Shown here one piece after another: positions 18,628 through 27,240 of a stretch of DNA of 64,000 nt (position 1 is its first letter; every line of letters starts with the position of its first letter). The DNA comes from Pigmentibacter ruber (GTDB taxonomy: Bacteria; Bdellovibrionota_B; Oligoflexia; Silvanigrellales; Silvanigrellaceae): positions 434,001 to 498,000 of the forward strand of contig NZ_WSSC01000001.1 in the NCBI RefSeq assembly GCF_009792895.1, read 5' to 3'. The notes under the pieces are model-generated. The model was given only the letters and a program-made list of their open reading frames with translations, had not been told where the DNA came from and made no database searches. A program made the position numbers and the translations under genes.

Positions 18628-19410
18628 TTAGGAATTATCTTTTAAACGGAAAAATAAAGTTTCTGCATTTTGTTTAGTCAAAGTTGCTAACTCTTGTGAA
18701 GATATGTTTCGCAGGTTTGCTATAAAATCACAAGTGTATTTTAAATTTCCGGGCTCGTTTATTTTCCCGCGCTTAGGTACTGGTGCTAGATAGGGACTAT
18801 CAGTTTCAATTAAAATTCGGTTTTCAGGAACTATTTTTGCAACTTCTTGCAGACTTGTTGAATTTTTAAAAGTAACAATTCCTGAAAATGATAAGAAAAA
18901 ACCACAATCTAAAAAATCTTTTGCTTCTGATAAAGTACCAGTAAAACAATGGATAACACCTGTAAGACCTTTATTTATAAATTGTTTTATTCTTTCTAAT
19001 ACCAATGCATGAGTCTCACGGACGTGAACAACAATTGGTAATTTTAATTCAGTTGCCATTTCTAAAAAATATTCAAAACATTCAATTTGATTTTCCATAG
19101 GAGATAAAGTGTAATAGGCATCAAGACCTATTTCGCCAATACCAACGACCCTTTTGTTACTTTTAGCATGTGTGCGCACAATTTCGGCTTCCGAAATGGT
19201 AAATTTTGCTGCATCGTGGGGTTGGATACCAAGAGTCAAGTAAATCATCTCAGATAATTGAAGTTGTTGTAATCCTAATTGAATTGTTTCAGGATCGTAG
19301 GCAATATTGATTATTTTTTCTAAACCATTATTTTTCGCTGTAGCTAAAATTTCAGATAAATTATCCTTTAATTTATCAGATACGAGATGACAATGCGTAT
19401 CAATTAACAT
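18628..19410 (-). CDS. tatD: TatD-family metal-dependent DNase
   Basis: The 260-residue TIM-barrel hydrolase has all family metal-ligand blocks: DTHCHL at the N-terminus, IGEIGLDAYY, VVHVRETH, GVIHCFTGT and ILIETDSPYLAPVPKRG. TatD/YcfH proteins are Mg2+-dependent 3'-5' exonucleases linked to DNA repair and DNA turnover. It lies 14 bases after gcdH and 11 before hrpB on the same strand. AAGGAA precedes the ATG at 19410. Confidence 0.92.
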   Translation of the reverse strand: MLIDTHCHLVSDKLKDNLSEILATAKNNGLEKIINIAYDPETIQLGLQQLQLSEMIYLTLGIQPHDAAKFTISEAEIVRTHAKSNKRVVGIGEIGLDAYYTLSPMENQIECFEYFLEMATELKLPIVVHVRETHALVLERIKQFINKGLTGVIHCFTGTLSEAKDFLDCGFFLSFSGIVTFKNSTSLQEVAKIVPENRILIETDSPYLAPVPKRGKINEPGNLKYTCDFIANLRNISSQELATLTKQNAETLFFRLKDNS

Positions 19411-19424
19411 TTAATTTTGTTCCT

Positions 19425-20588
19425 TTATTCAAACGCTGATAAACCAGTAAGTTTTTCTCCTACAATCAGCAAATGAATATCGTTTGTGCCTTCATATGTA
19501 TAGACGGATTCTAAATTGCACATATGGCGCATAGAGCGGTATTCACCACTAATTCCATTTGCACCTAAAATATCTCTTGCAGTTCTTGCACAATCCAATG
19601 CAATTTGTACATTATTTTGTTTACCCATACTAATTTGTGCTGGATGCAATTTTTTTATGTGCTTTAAATGCGCTAACTGCATTGCTAACAAGTTTCCTTT
19701 GGCAATTTCGGTGGCCATAATAGCTAATTTACGTTGAATTAATTGATATCCAGCTAAAGGTCTTTTAAACATAATTCTTTCTTTTGTATATTGAATAGCC
19801 TCTTGTAAACAATCTTCAGCTGCACCAAGAACTCCAAAGACAATACCAAAACGAGCCTGATTTAAACACATGAGGGCATTTTTTAATCCGACAGTATTTT
19901 CTAAAAGATTTTTCTTTGGAATACGGCATTGATCAAAGAATAAAGAACCAGTGATAGAAGCTCTTAAACTCAATTTATGTTTGATTTCTGGGGCTGAAAA
20001 TCCTTTTGTTCCTTTTTCTATTAGAAAACCACGAATTCCTTCATCTGTTTGAGCCCATACTACGGCAACATCAGCAATTGGAGCGTTTGTTATCCAGGTT
20101 TTTGAACCATTTAATATCCAATCACCACTATCTTTCTTTGCATACGTTTTCATACCAGCTGGATTTGAACCAAAATCTGGTTCGGTTAAGCCAAAACAAC
20201 CAATGCGTTCACCTTTAGCCATCAATGGTAGAAAAGTATTTTTTTGTTCTTCACTGCCAAATGCATGAATGGCATACATTGCTAAACTGCTTTGAACACT
20301 TGCAAAACTCCGCAGGCCACTGTCCCCTCTTTCAAGCTCTTTCATTATTAATCCATAGGAAACTTCATCTAGTCCTGCACAGCCATAGCCTGTTAAGTTA
20401 CAGCCTAGTAATCCTAGTTTCCCTAGCTCTGTAATAAATTCTTTTGGAAAATAACCTTGTTCAAAATTAAGGGTTATGTTTGGTAGAAATATTTCAGTGA
20501 CAAACTTTCTAACTGTATCTTTCATCAACTTTTGTGATTCATCAAGATTAGCAAACGCATTAAGAAAATCACTTGCATTTAACTCCAT
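19425..20588 (-). CDS. gcdH: Glutaryl-CoA dehydrogenase
   Basis: The 387-residue acyl-CoA dehydrogenase would oxidise and decarboxylate glutaryl-CoA to crotonyl-CoA in lysine/tryptophan breakdown, feeding the fadI-fadJ route found at 9.4-12.9 kb. Subfamily-specific blocks are RSFASVQSSLAMYAI, IGCFGLTEPDFGSNP, LNGSKTWITNAPIADV, LSLRASITGSLFFD, CLNQARFGI and ARDILGANGIS. The catalytic base is the Glu in VYTYEGTNDIH. General acyl-CoA dehydrogenases match less well in the RS-x-x-SVQSSL and SLRAS regions. It lies 10 bases after coaD with its own AAGGAA site. Confidence 0.88.
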   Translation of the reverse strand: MELNASDFLNAFANLDESQKLMKDTVRKFVTEIFLPNITLNFEQGYFPKEFITELGKLGLLGCNLTGYGCAGLDEVSYGLIMKELERGDSGLRSFASVQSSLAMYAIHAFGSEEQKNTFLPLMAKGERIGCFGLTEPDFGSNPAGMKTYAKKDSGDWILNGSKTWITNAPIADVAVVWAQTDEGIRGFLIEKGTKGFSAPEIKHKLSLRASITGSLFFDQCRIPKKNLLENTVGLKNALMCLNQARFGIVFGVLGAAEDCLQEAIQYTKERIMFKRPLAGYQLIQRKLAIMATEIAKGNLLAMQLAHLKHIKKLHPAQISMGKQNNVQIALDCARTARDILGANGISGEYRSMRHMCNLESVYTYEGTNDIHLLIVGEKLTGLSAFE

Positions 20589-20598
20589 ACTGTTTCCT

Positions 20599-21543
20599 TT
20601 ATTTATTTTTTAGGTTTTCATAGGCCTCGTTTACTTCATCTTCATTAAAAAGTTTAATTGTTGTTTTTCCTAAATTTTTAGCTAGTGAGAGCAAATAAGT
20701 TACACCACTTTCAACACCATCAGGAAAGATTGCGTCTTGTTCAATGCAATGCGCTAAGATTGCCCAAAGAGTATTAATTTCATTTCTAGGATAAGTTTTT
20801 TGATTTCTAATTTCTTCTCGTAGACGCGAGCCATGATGCTTTAAAAACTGATCAACATATTTAGATGTTTTTACCATTACTGAGCGAGATATGCGAAGTA
20901 TTCTATAACTTAAGGCTGTAAATAATAGTTGCAAGCTTTCATTTAAATCTGTTTCAGTTAAATTAGAAGAATCTATATCAAATCTGTGAATTGAGCATGT
21001 TTCTATGAGATCAAAGATTTGGCCAATAACTCTTACCCAATTTAGCATTAAAGATTGAGCTATAAACTTTGCACCAACGGAGCGGACATGTGGTTTGCCT
21101 ACCACAGTTTTTACGTAAGTTGATGAGCAATGGAGAAGATGATTTGGACATAAAATAGCCCAAGTTTGAAGTTTAGGGTTAATAGCTTGGTTGGAGAAAT
21201 ATAAATTAAATTCAGCTTCAAAATCAGAAGTTGATCTCAAACCTCTGACCAAATGGGTGATATTATTTTCTTTAGCATAATCAGCAATAAGTCCCTCTTG
21301 AGAAGTAACAATTACTTTTTCACCAACCCGAAAAGGCGGATCTAATGCCCACCAATCTAAAAAGGGATCTATAGAATGTGCAATAACTCGAGCCCGAACC
21401 TCTGGTTTCAGCAAACTTTGTTTTGCGGGGTTAACAGCAGAAACAACATGAACTGTTTCAAAAACTTCTAAAGCGGTTTCTAAAACAAATTGATGGCCTT
21501 GTGTCCAAGGATCAAAAGAACCGGCATATACTGATGACTGCAT
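20599..21543 (-). CDS. coaD: Phosphopantetheine adenylyltransferase with a ~145-residue C-terminal extension
   Basis: The 314-residue protein makes dephospho-CoA from 4'-phosphopantetheine and ATP. Residues 1-168 are a complete CoaD: GSFDPWTQGH (8-17, ATP-binding T/HxGH), NPAKQS, RGLRSTSDFEAEFN (100-113) and HCSSTYVK (138-145). The normal family length is about 160 residues. The remaining ~145 residues are helical, without a family I recognise, and contain an FTALSYRILRISR stretch and a WAILAHCIEQDAIFP stretch. The frame is continuous with no sign of a readthrough. It is the first gene of the coaD-gcdH-tatD-hrpB run, with AAGGAA before the start. Confidence 0.88.
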   Translation of the reverse strand: MQSSVYAGSFDPWTQGHQFVLETALEVFETVHVVSAVNPAKQSLLKPEVRARVIAHSIDPFLDWWALDPPFRVGEKVIVTSQEGLIADYAKENNITHLVRGLRSTSDFEAEFNLYFSNQAINPKLQTWAILCPNHLLHCSSTYVKTVVGKPHVRSVGAKFIAQSLMLNWVRVIGQIFDLIETCSIHRFDIDSSNLTETDLNESLQLLFTALSYRILRISRSVMVKTSKYVDQFLKHHGSRLREEIRNQKTYPRNEINTLWAILAHCIEQDAIFPDGVESGVTYLLSLAKNLGKTTIKLFNEDEVNEAYENLKNK

Positions 21544-21692
21544 AACTATTCCTTAATTTAATTAAACCGATCATTTGCTTACTTTCATATGCCAAAGATG
21601 TGGCGAGTTAATCAGCAAAAGAAATTTAGCTTAGGGCTATAATGAGGGCAAGGAGACTAGATAAAATATTAAAATAATTTGATGGAGAAAAT

Positions 21693-22181
21693 ATGAAAAA
21701 TATTCTCTTTTTAGAAAATAGCCTCTCTTTGCATAAAGCAATAAAATTAATCCTAGCTAATGAAAATATATACAAAATTTTTATAGTAAGTAACAGTAAA
21801 AATTTTGATTTAGAAGTCAGTAAAAATAATTTTGATTTATTAATAGTCAACTCAAAATTTTACAATGCATTAGATAAAAAAAAGATTGAAAATCAGAGGT
21901 TATTAATAATTTATGAAAGTAAACAAGAAATTGAAAATATCCCGAAAACCAATAAATACTTTTTTCTCCAAAAACCATTTGAGAGTGTTGAGTGGAAAAA
22001 ATTAATTGATAGTATCTTAGATATTCATGAAATGAAAGAAAAAGAGGCTATTCATATAGACATAAAATCTACTGAAATTGAAAACTATATGAAAGAATTA
22101 ATTGATAAATGGGTTAAAGAACAAGCTCCAAAATATGCGAAAGATGTTATTAGAGAAGAAATATTGAAATTAATTAGCTAA
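21693..22181 (+). CDS. Pseudo-receiver domain protein with a charged C-terminal helix
   Basis: The 162-residue protein is built like a response-regulator receiver (NILFLENSLSLHKAIKLIL, FDLLIVNSKFY, FLQKPFES), but the acidic pair is E-N and the phospho-Asp position is Asn, so phosphorylation is unlikely; only the conserved Lys-Pro remains. The tail (about 125-162) ends in LIDKWVKEQAPKYAKDVIREEILKL, a 'W-x-x-x-x-x-P-x-x-x-x-x-h-h-R-E-E-I' helix resembling the C-terminal helices of PopZ-type and delta-proteobacterial receiver proteins, perhaps for oligomerisation. GGAGA precedes ATG. Its stop codon overlaps the stop of the convergent next gene. Confidence 0.6.
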   Translation: MKNILFLENSLSLHKAIKLILANENIYKIFIVSNSKNFDLEVSKNNFDLLIVNSKFYNALDKKKIENQRLLIIYESKQEIENIPKTNKYFFLQKPFESVEWKKLIDSILDIHEMKEKEAIHIDIKSTEIENYMKELIDKWVKEQAPKYAKDVIREEILKLIS

Positions 22182-22954
22182 GAAACTTTGTAGTAAGAAG
22201 GCAGATTTCCAATTTTCTTTTCTTTTTCTTTTAAAGAATTCGGAATTTTTTCAATACTAAATGCAACCCAAAGTTTTAAATGAATTGTTGATTCTGTTTT
22301 AGTATATTCAACCCCAATTATTTTTTCAAATTTTTTATCTAAATTATTAATATTCACACTATTTGGTAAAATAACTTCTACATAAATGACATCATCCCAT
22401 ACTATTGACAGACTTGGATAAACTTTAGATTCTGAAGAAATATATAATGCTTCATCAAGGAAGTTAAAAATAGCTGTTGTTGTATGTGTTTCATTTTGTA
22501 ACCAGGTATACAAATGAACAGATTCCTTTGGAACTCTAACTACTTTTATTGGATGAATTTTTTCATATTTTATGCGGTATTTTAGAAATATTTTTCTTAA
22601 AATAGGTGCCATTATCTTTTCAGTAGTTGACTGAGATTTAGAAAATTCAAACCATGAAAAACCAGCAAAAGATGAGAATTTTTTATCTTTTTTAATCATT
22701 CTAATAGAAAACATATTTATTTCCCAAATGACATGGGGCTCATCAAAAGTTAATGAGTAAAAACTTGAAAATTGACCAAACCATTCGAGTTTAGAAAAAT
22801 CATAATCATTATTTTCTTTATTAATTTTACCAAGGTACCTAAAATGAAAGCGAGATTCTTTAAAATGAACAATCAAAATATAGACTAAACCAATAAGAGC
22901 GGCTATAAATAGTAAAACATCTCTTATTAATACGTCTTGGTCCAGTGATTGCAT
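22178..22954 (-). CDS. Membrane-anchored protein of unknown function
   Basis: The 258-residue protein has one N-terminal membrane helix (about 10-28, DVLLFIAALIGLVYILIVHF), then a soluble mixed alpha/beta part rich in aromatic and charged residues. No known motif is seen. It may be co-transcribed with pgcA, which ends 73 bases upstream on the same strand. A weak GGGGG lies 10 bases before the ATG. Its stop (22178-22180, minus) overlaps the stop of the plus-strand pseudo-receiver gene. Confidence 0.6.
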   Translation of the reverse strand: MQSLDQDVLIRDVLLFIAALIGLVYILIVHFKESRFHFRYLGKINKENNDYDFSKLEWFGQFSSFYSLTFDEPHVIWEINMFSIRMIKKDKKFSSFAGFSWFEFSKSQSTTEKIMAPILRKIFLKYRIKYEKIHPIKVVRVPKESVHLYTWLQNETHTTTAIFNFLDEALYISSESKVYPSLSIVWDDVIYVEVILPNSVNINNLDKKFEKIIGVEYTKTESTIHLKLWVAFSIEKIPNSLKEKEKKIGNLPSYYKVS

Positions 22955-23027
22955 TTTAGAAAAGCCCCCATATTCTTTGTGTTCGGATAAAATAGAGGGT
23001 TTTTGAACAATTTTTTAATGTTTTTTA

Positions 23028-24842
23028 TTAAAAAAGTTCGATAAAACGATGAACTTCTTTGGATAAAATATCGATTTTATTTAAAGTTCTTTGATATGCT
23101 GCTTGTGTATCAGTTTCTTTAGTGCAAACAGATAGATAAAATTTAAGTTTTGGCTCTGTTCCGCTCGGACGCATAGATATTTTACTGCCATCTGTAAGTA
23201 AAAATTGGAGTACATTAGATTTTGGAATTTGATATTTTACTTGTGTTTCTGGAATTAAATAGTCAATAATATTAACTACTTTTTCTCCGCACCATTCCAT
23301 AAGAGGCTTTTCTCGCATCGTCTGCATCATCTTAGAAATTTTTAGTGAACCTTCTTCTCCATAAAGATCTACATTGATGAGATGCTCTTGCCAAGCTCCA
23401 TATTTCTCAAAAATTTCAAATAGATATTCGCATAGTGATTTGTTTTGACCTTCAATAAAGGCAAGCATTTCTGCAGCTTGACACATTGCACCGATGGCAT
23501 CTTTATCTCTTACGTTATTATTAGGCATGTACCCAAAGCTCTCTTCAGTACCAAATAGATATTCAAAGCCATTTTTTTCTTTTTCCCATTTTTGGACTAG
23601 TCCAGCAATCCATTTAAAACCCGTTAAAGTATTAAAACAATCTACTCCATATGAATTACAAATATTTGCAACTAAGTCTGAAGTAACAATTGTTTTTATT
23701 ATTTTGTGTTGAGGTTTTAAAATGCCAGAATTTTTTCTAGCGGATAAAATAAAATCGATAATTAAGCAAGCGGTTTGATTTCCATTAAGAATTATGTAGT
23801 CATCTTTAGCTTGAGATTTCATTAATCCTTTTGACATATTAGGATCAAAAACAGCTATTCCAAGCCTATCGGAATCAGGATCTGTGGCGAATATATATTT
23901 TGAGTTTCTTTTTTTAGCATAAGATATTGCTAAAGATAAAGCATCGGCTTCTTCGGGGTTAGGTTTTTTTACAGTTGGAAAATTACCATTTGGTTCACCT
24001 TGTTCAGGAACAACGAACACATTTTTAAAACCAAAATTATTTAAGGCTCTTAAAGTTGGTATTTTACCAGTGCCATGTAATGGTGTATAAACAATTTCAA
24101 AATCTTTTTTTGAGTTATCCTTTAAAATGCTTAAATTTTGTAAATCATTAAAATAATCATCAATAGTATTTTCAGATATGAATTGAATAAAACCTTGATC
24201 AATACCTTGTGAAAAAGAAATATATTTTGCGTCAGAATAATTTTTTAATGCAAAGACGTGAGAAAGAATTTCTTCATCTTGGGGTGAAATAATTTGCGAA
24301 CCATATTCCCAATAAACTTTAATACCGTTGTATTGTGGTGGATTGTGGCTTGCCGTTATACAAAAGCCACTAATACAATTTAATCTTCTTATAGCAAAAG
24401 ATAAACAAGGTGTTGTTTGTAATGTTGGGAATAAATATGATTTTATTCCATTTGCGGCTAAGACACATGCAGCCTCTTTAGCAAATTCATTAGAAAAATT
24501 CCGGGAATCATGGGCTATTGCAACTCCCCTAGAACAACCTTCAGAACCAAATTTTTTGATATAATTTGCAACTCCTTGAACTGCACGGCGAATAACATAT
24601 TTATTTAAACGATTAGCTCCCATACCCAAAACGCCACGCATACCACCAGTACCAAATTCAAGATCACGATAAAATCTATCGCGTAATTCTTCAGTTTTTT
24701 TATTTTTAATTAAGCTAAGTATTTCTTGTTTGTCTTCATCATTAATAGAAGAATCATTTAGCCATGCAGAAATTTTATCAAAGCAATCATTTAACATTGA
24801 AAAATTTGATGCTGTTAATTCATTTAATGTTTCTTGCAACAT
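23028..24842 (-). CDS. pgcA: Phosphoglucomutase/phosphomannomutase (alpha-D-phosphohexomutase)
   Basis: The 604-residue enzyme interconverts hexose 1- and 6-phosphates. The four active-site loops are visible: the phosphoserine loop ITASHNPPQYNGIK, the Mg2+ loop DPDSDRLGIAV, the sugar-binding loop GTEESFGY, and the phosphate-binding loop RPSGTEPKLKFY. The length and the TASHNPPQYNGIKVYW form fit the PgcA/PGM2-like group (glucose-1-phosphate or phosphopentose mutase) rather than the shorter ManB/GlmM types. It supplies sugar phosphates for envelope polysaccharide. AAGGAA precedes the ATG; the upstream lipoprotein gene ends 11 bases before. Confidence 0.9.
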   Translation of the reverse strand: MLQETLNELTASNFSMLNDCFDKISAWLNDSSINDEDKQEILSLIKNKKTEELRDRFYRDLEFGTGGMRGVLGMGANRLNKYVIRRAVQGVANYIKKFGSEGCSRGVAIAHDSRNFSNEFAKEAACVLAANGIKSYLFPTLQTTPCLSFAIRRLNCISGFCITASHNPPQYNGIKVYWEYGSQIISPQDEEILSHVFALKNYSDAKYISFSQGIDQGFIQFISENTIDDYFNDLQNLSILKDNSKKDFEIVYTPLHGTGKIPTLRALNNFGFKNVFVVPEQGEPNGNFPTVKKPNPEEADALSLAISYAKKRNSKYIFATDPDSDRLGIAVFDPNMSKGLMKSQAKDDYIILNGNQTACLIIDFILSARKNSGILKPQHKIIKTIVTSDLVANICNSYGVDCFNTLTGFKWIAGLVQKWEKEKNGFEYLFGTEESFGYMPNNNVRDKDAIGAMCQAAEMLAFIEGQNKSLCEYLFEIFEKYGAWQEHLINVDLYGEEGSLKISKMMQTMREKPLMEWCGEKVVNIIDYLIPETQVKYQIPKSNVLQFLLTDGSKISMRPSGTEPKLKFYLSVCTKETDTQAAYQRTLNKIDILSKEVHRFIELF

Positions 24843-24853
24843 ATTTTGTTTCC

Positions 24854-25834
24854 TTAAGGTTTTGCTAATTCACGTTGTACTTGTTTTAAATTATTTTGCA
24901 CTGCAGCCATATCAGTGTATTCAGGATAATTTTTTATTATTCCTTTAAGGATTTGTTCACTTTGTTGTAAAGTTTCTTTTCTAGCTGAACCTGTTTGTTG
25001 AGTTGAGCGGACAAATAGAGCGCGAACTTTATAACGTAAATTTGTAACAAGAGAATTTATAGCATCGGAGCGAATTCGCTTTAAATTATCATTTCTTTGA
25101 TTTGGGGGAATGGAATCTATTAAAGCAATTGCTTGCTCAGGAGAATCATTATTCAACATTTGGGAAGCCGAAGCTGCAATTTGGTCTTGATTAAAATTAC
25201 CACTTGATTCGTTATTGCTGTTACTATTTTGCGATAGTCCTGGCTCGCTAGGATTAATTTGCAAAATTTGTGCATTTAATGAAGAAATATCTTGTTGTTG
25301 AGCTAATATGAGGTCCCTTGCAAGACGTTTTTCTGCTAATGCATTTTGTTTATCACCCAAAGCAAAGTAAAAGTCTGACAGCATATTATGCAACCAAGGT
25401 TCATGGATCACTGGGTAACGTAGAGAGAGTCCTTGCAGAACAGTTACAGCTTTTTGTACTCGTAAAGGATTGTCCATTCCAGCTCTAGCATCGCAGGAAT
25501 AAATTGCAGCTTGGGCAAGTGGAGGCAGTGAATTTAAATTAATATTCTTTACTAAATTTTCTAACTTTTTAACCTTACTTAAAACCTCAACACAGTTTTG
25601 AGCTAAAAACTGTTCTTCAATGTCACTAATTATTTCAAGGTATTCTTTAAATTCAGTACTTTTAGTGGAATTGTTTTTCCCTGTTGAATTTGGAATAACG
25701 GAAGGACTTGGATTTACTATTGGGGGATTAACAATACTAACATTTTCTTTTTTACCATTCATAGATGTACAACTTGTTAATAAAAAAACAAAATTTATAC
25801 CTAATATGCATTTTAAAGTATGATATTTTTTCAA
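24854..25834 (-). CDS. Lipoprotein, helical TPR-like
   Basis: The 326-residue protein starts with TTG at 25834, supported by AAGGA 7 bases upstream. The signal peptide ends in the lipobox FLLTSC (cysteine 22), so it should be lipid-anchored. The mature part is a low-complexity linker (PPIVNPSPSVIPNSTGKN) followed by helical repeats of TPR type (ALGDKQNALAEKRLARDLI; ASQMLNNDSPEQAIALIDSI). TPR lipoproteins often act as outer-membrane assembly or scaffold factors. It is 11 bases upstream of pgcA and 67 bases downstream of the outer-membrane barrel gene. Confidence 0.65.
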   Translation of the reverse strand: MKKYHTLKCILGINFVFLLTSCTSMNGKKENVSIVNPPIVNPSPSVIPNSTGKNNSTKSTEFKEYLEIISDIEEQFLAQNCVEVLSKVKKLENLVKNINLNSLPPLAQAAIYSCDARAGMDNPLRVQKAVTVLQGLSLRYPVIHEPWLHNMLSDFYFALGDKQNALAEKRLARDLILAQQQDISSLNAQILQINPSEPGLSQNSNSNNESSGNFNQDQIAASASQMLNNDSPEQAIALIDSIPPNQRNDNLKRIRSDAINSLVTNLRYKVRALFVRSTQQTGSARKETLQQSEQILKGIIKNYPEYTDMAAVQNNLKQVQRELAKP

Positions 25835-25901
25835 GTCGTAGTCCTTTAATTTTATTTTAAAAGAAAGTTGAGCTGAAATAGCTCAAGTTTTATGGGGCAT
25901 G

Positions 25902-27155
25902 TTACCAGTGATATGAGATCCCTAGCAAGTGTCTTCTTTCAACAAATTTATTTGTAGCGGAAGTGGTTGTTGGTAAAGTATCGGTTACTAAATAAGAGGA
26001 GTATTCGATAGATAAAAAGGCAATATCCATAGAAGCACCCCATGTCGGCCCACCTTCCATGAGTCCTCCGCGCAAAGCAAAACCTTGTTGCAAAAGAACA
26101 TTACCAAAAAAGAGTTCAGCTCCTGCATGCAATATTTGGTTTAAATTTAAACCATCCACTCCATAATTGTTTTGTGAAACTTGCAGAGGAATTGGATAAG
26201 CATCGACAGAAAGTCGAAGATTTACTTTTGATTTTCCTATTTTTCCCCTTGGAGTTAATGACAGACCAGCTCTAAGTTCTGTGGGGTCAATTTTTGATGT
26301 ATTAGGTGCAGATGTATTTGCCCCATCTCGTAATGTTCCGCACATTGTCTCGGTTTGTTGTGTCATAGGATTTGTGTAGTTATTTATACAACCAGTAGGG
26401 ATATTTCTAACAGCAACGGCAAAAGTAGGAAACCAATAGTCAGCAGCTGTTAATGAAAAACCAGCATCGGTAGCAAATGCAGTGGTCTGATAGCCCAAAT
26501 TATTACTTACATTTACAAGATCGTTGGTTGAATTATATTTATTAGTATCAAGGTTTTGAGTCTGATAATCCACACGATAATTGGGACGAAGTGAAATTCC
26601 ATATCTAAAAAAACCTCTTGTCGATGCACCTGCAATTCCAATTGCTCCTGTAGCTGTTGTGGTTGAAACAAAATAGGCTTTGCTAGGAGAGTTTGGATCA
26701 ATAAAAGCCATTTTATTTTCACTTCTGATTGGTACTCCAAGCAAAATGGTAAGAGAATTTTTTGCTCCTACTATAATTTCATTAAAACTCTGAAGAAGAA
26801 GATAAGATTGATTCCCAAAATTTGCTTTTGCGGATCGATACATATCAAATCCCCAATTTGTAGGATCACTACTTAAATTGGATAACATTTGGGGATTTCC
26901 GCCAACTTGGAGATCAGGCAATTTTAATTCATGGAGAAATCTTTTTGCTAAAGGATTTCTTGTTTCACTGATACCAGATGGATTTGCAAAGATTGCTGTT
27001 TCATCATTTGAATTTGCTGTAAAAGATGACCCCATTCCAGCTGATCGAGAACCATTCCAATCAGTTGGAATGGATTCGGCATAAGTTTTTGGAAAATACA
27101 TTGCAAAAACTAAGAAAAATATGTGCACTTTTCTTCTGTGGCCAATATTAATCAT
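25902..27155 (-). CDS. Outer-membrane beta-barrel protein (PorV/FadL-like)
   Basis: The 417-residue protein has a signal peptide (about 1-27, cleaved near TYA-ESIP). The mature start, SRSAGMGSSFTANSNDETAIFANPSGISE, is the 'GaGgA.tA..dd..a.f.NPAgla' opening of PorV/PorQ/OmpP1-FadL type barrels. Alternating beta segments follow and the chain ends in aromatic Trp (GISYHW), the usual C-terminal signal for barrel insertion. The cargo is not evident; FadL-like hydrophobic transport or a PorV-like secretion role are both possible. It lies downstream of the two large membrane proteins on the same strand. Confidence 0.7.
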   Translation of the reverse strand: MINIGHRRKVHIFFLVFAMYFPKTYAESIPTDWNGSRSAGMGSSFTANSNDETAIFANPSGISETRNPLAKRFLHELKLPDLQVGGNPQMLSNLSSDPTNWGFDMYRSAKANFGNQSYLLLQSFNEIIVGAKNSLTILLGVPIRSENKMAFIDPNSPSKAYFVSTTTATGAIGIAGASTRGFFRYGISLRPNYRVDYQTQNLDTNKYNSTNDLVNVSNNLGYQTTAFATDAGFSLTAADYWFPTFAVAVRNIPTGCINNYTNPMTQQTETMCGTLRDGANTSAPNTSKIDPTELRAGLSLTPRGKIGKSKVNLRLSVDAYPIPLQVSQNNYGVDGLNLNQILHAGAELFFGNVLLQQGFALRGGLMEGGPTWGASMDIAFLSIEYSSYLVTDTLPTTTSATNKFVERRHLLGISYHW

Positions 27156-27240
27156 AAAAAACCAACCTTTTTGAAAAGAAATGTTATTACTTTTCGGTTG
27201 TTTATTTATTGAAGAATGGGTAAAAGTTACCTATGATAAA

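Noticed and set aside
22970-23005. CCCTCTATT with AATATGGGGG on the minus strand after pgcA as a terminator
   Set aside because: The stem needs a bulge and G-U pairing, only four T follow, and the G-rich arm is the likely ribosome-binding region of the next gene.
23011-23035. A/T-only hairpin at the end of pgcA as a terminator
   Set aside because: TTTTTTAAT and ATTAAAAAA are exact arms, but the stem has no G-C pairs and no T-tract follows in the right orientation; homopolymer runs make this expected by chance.
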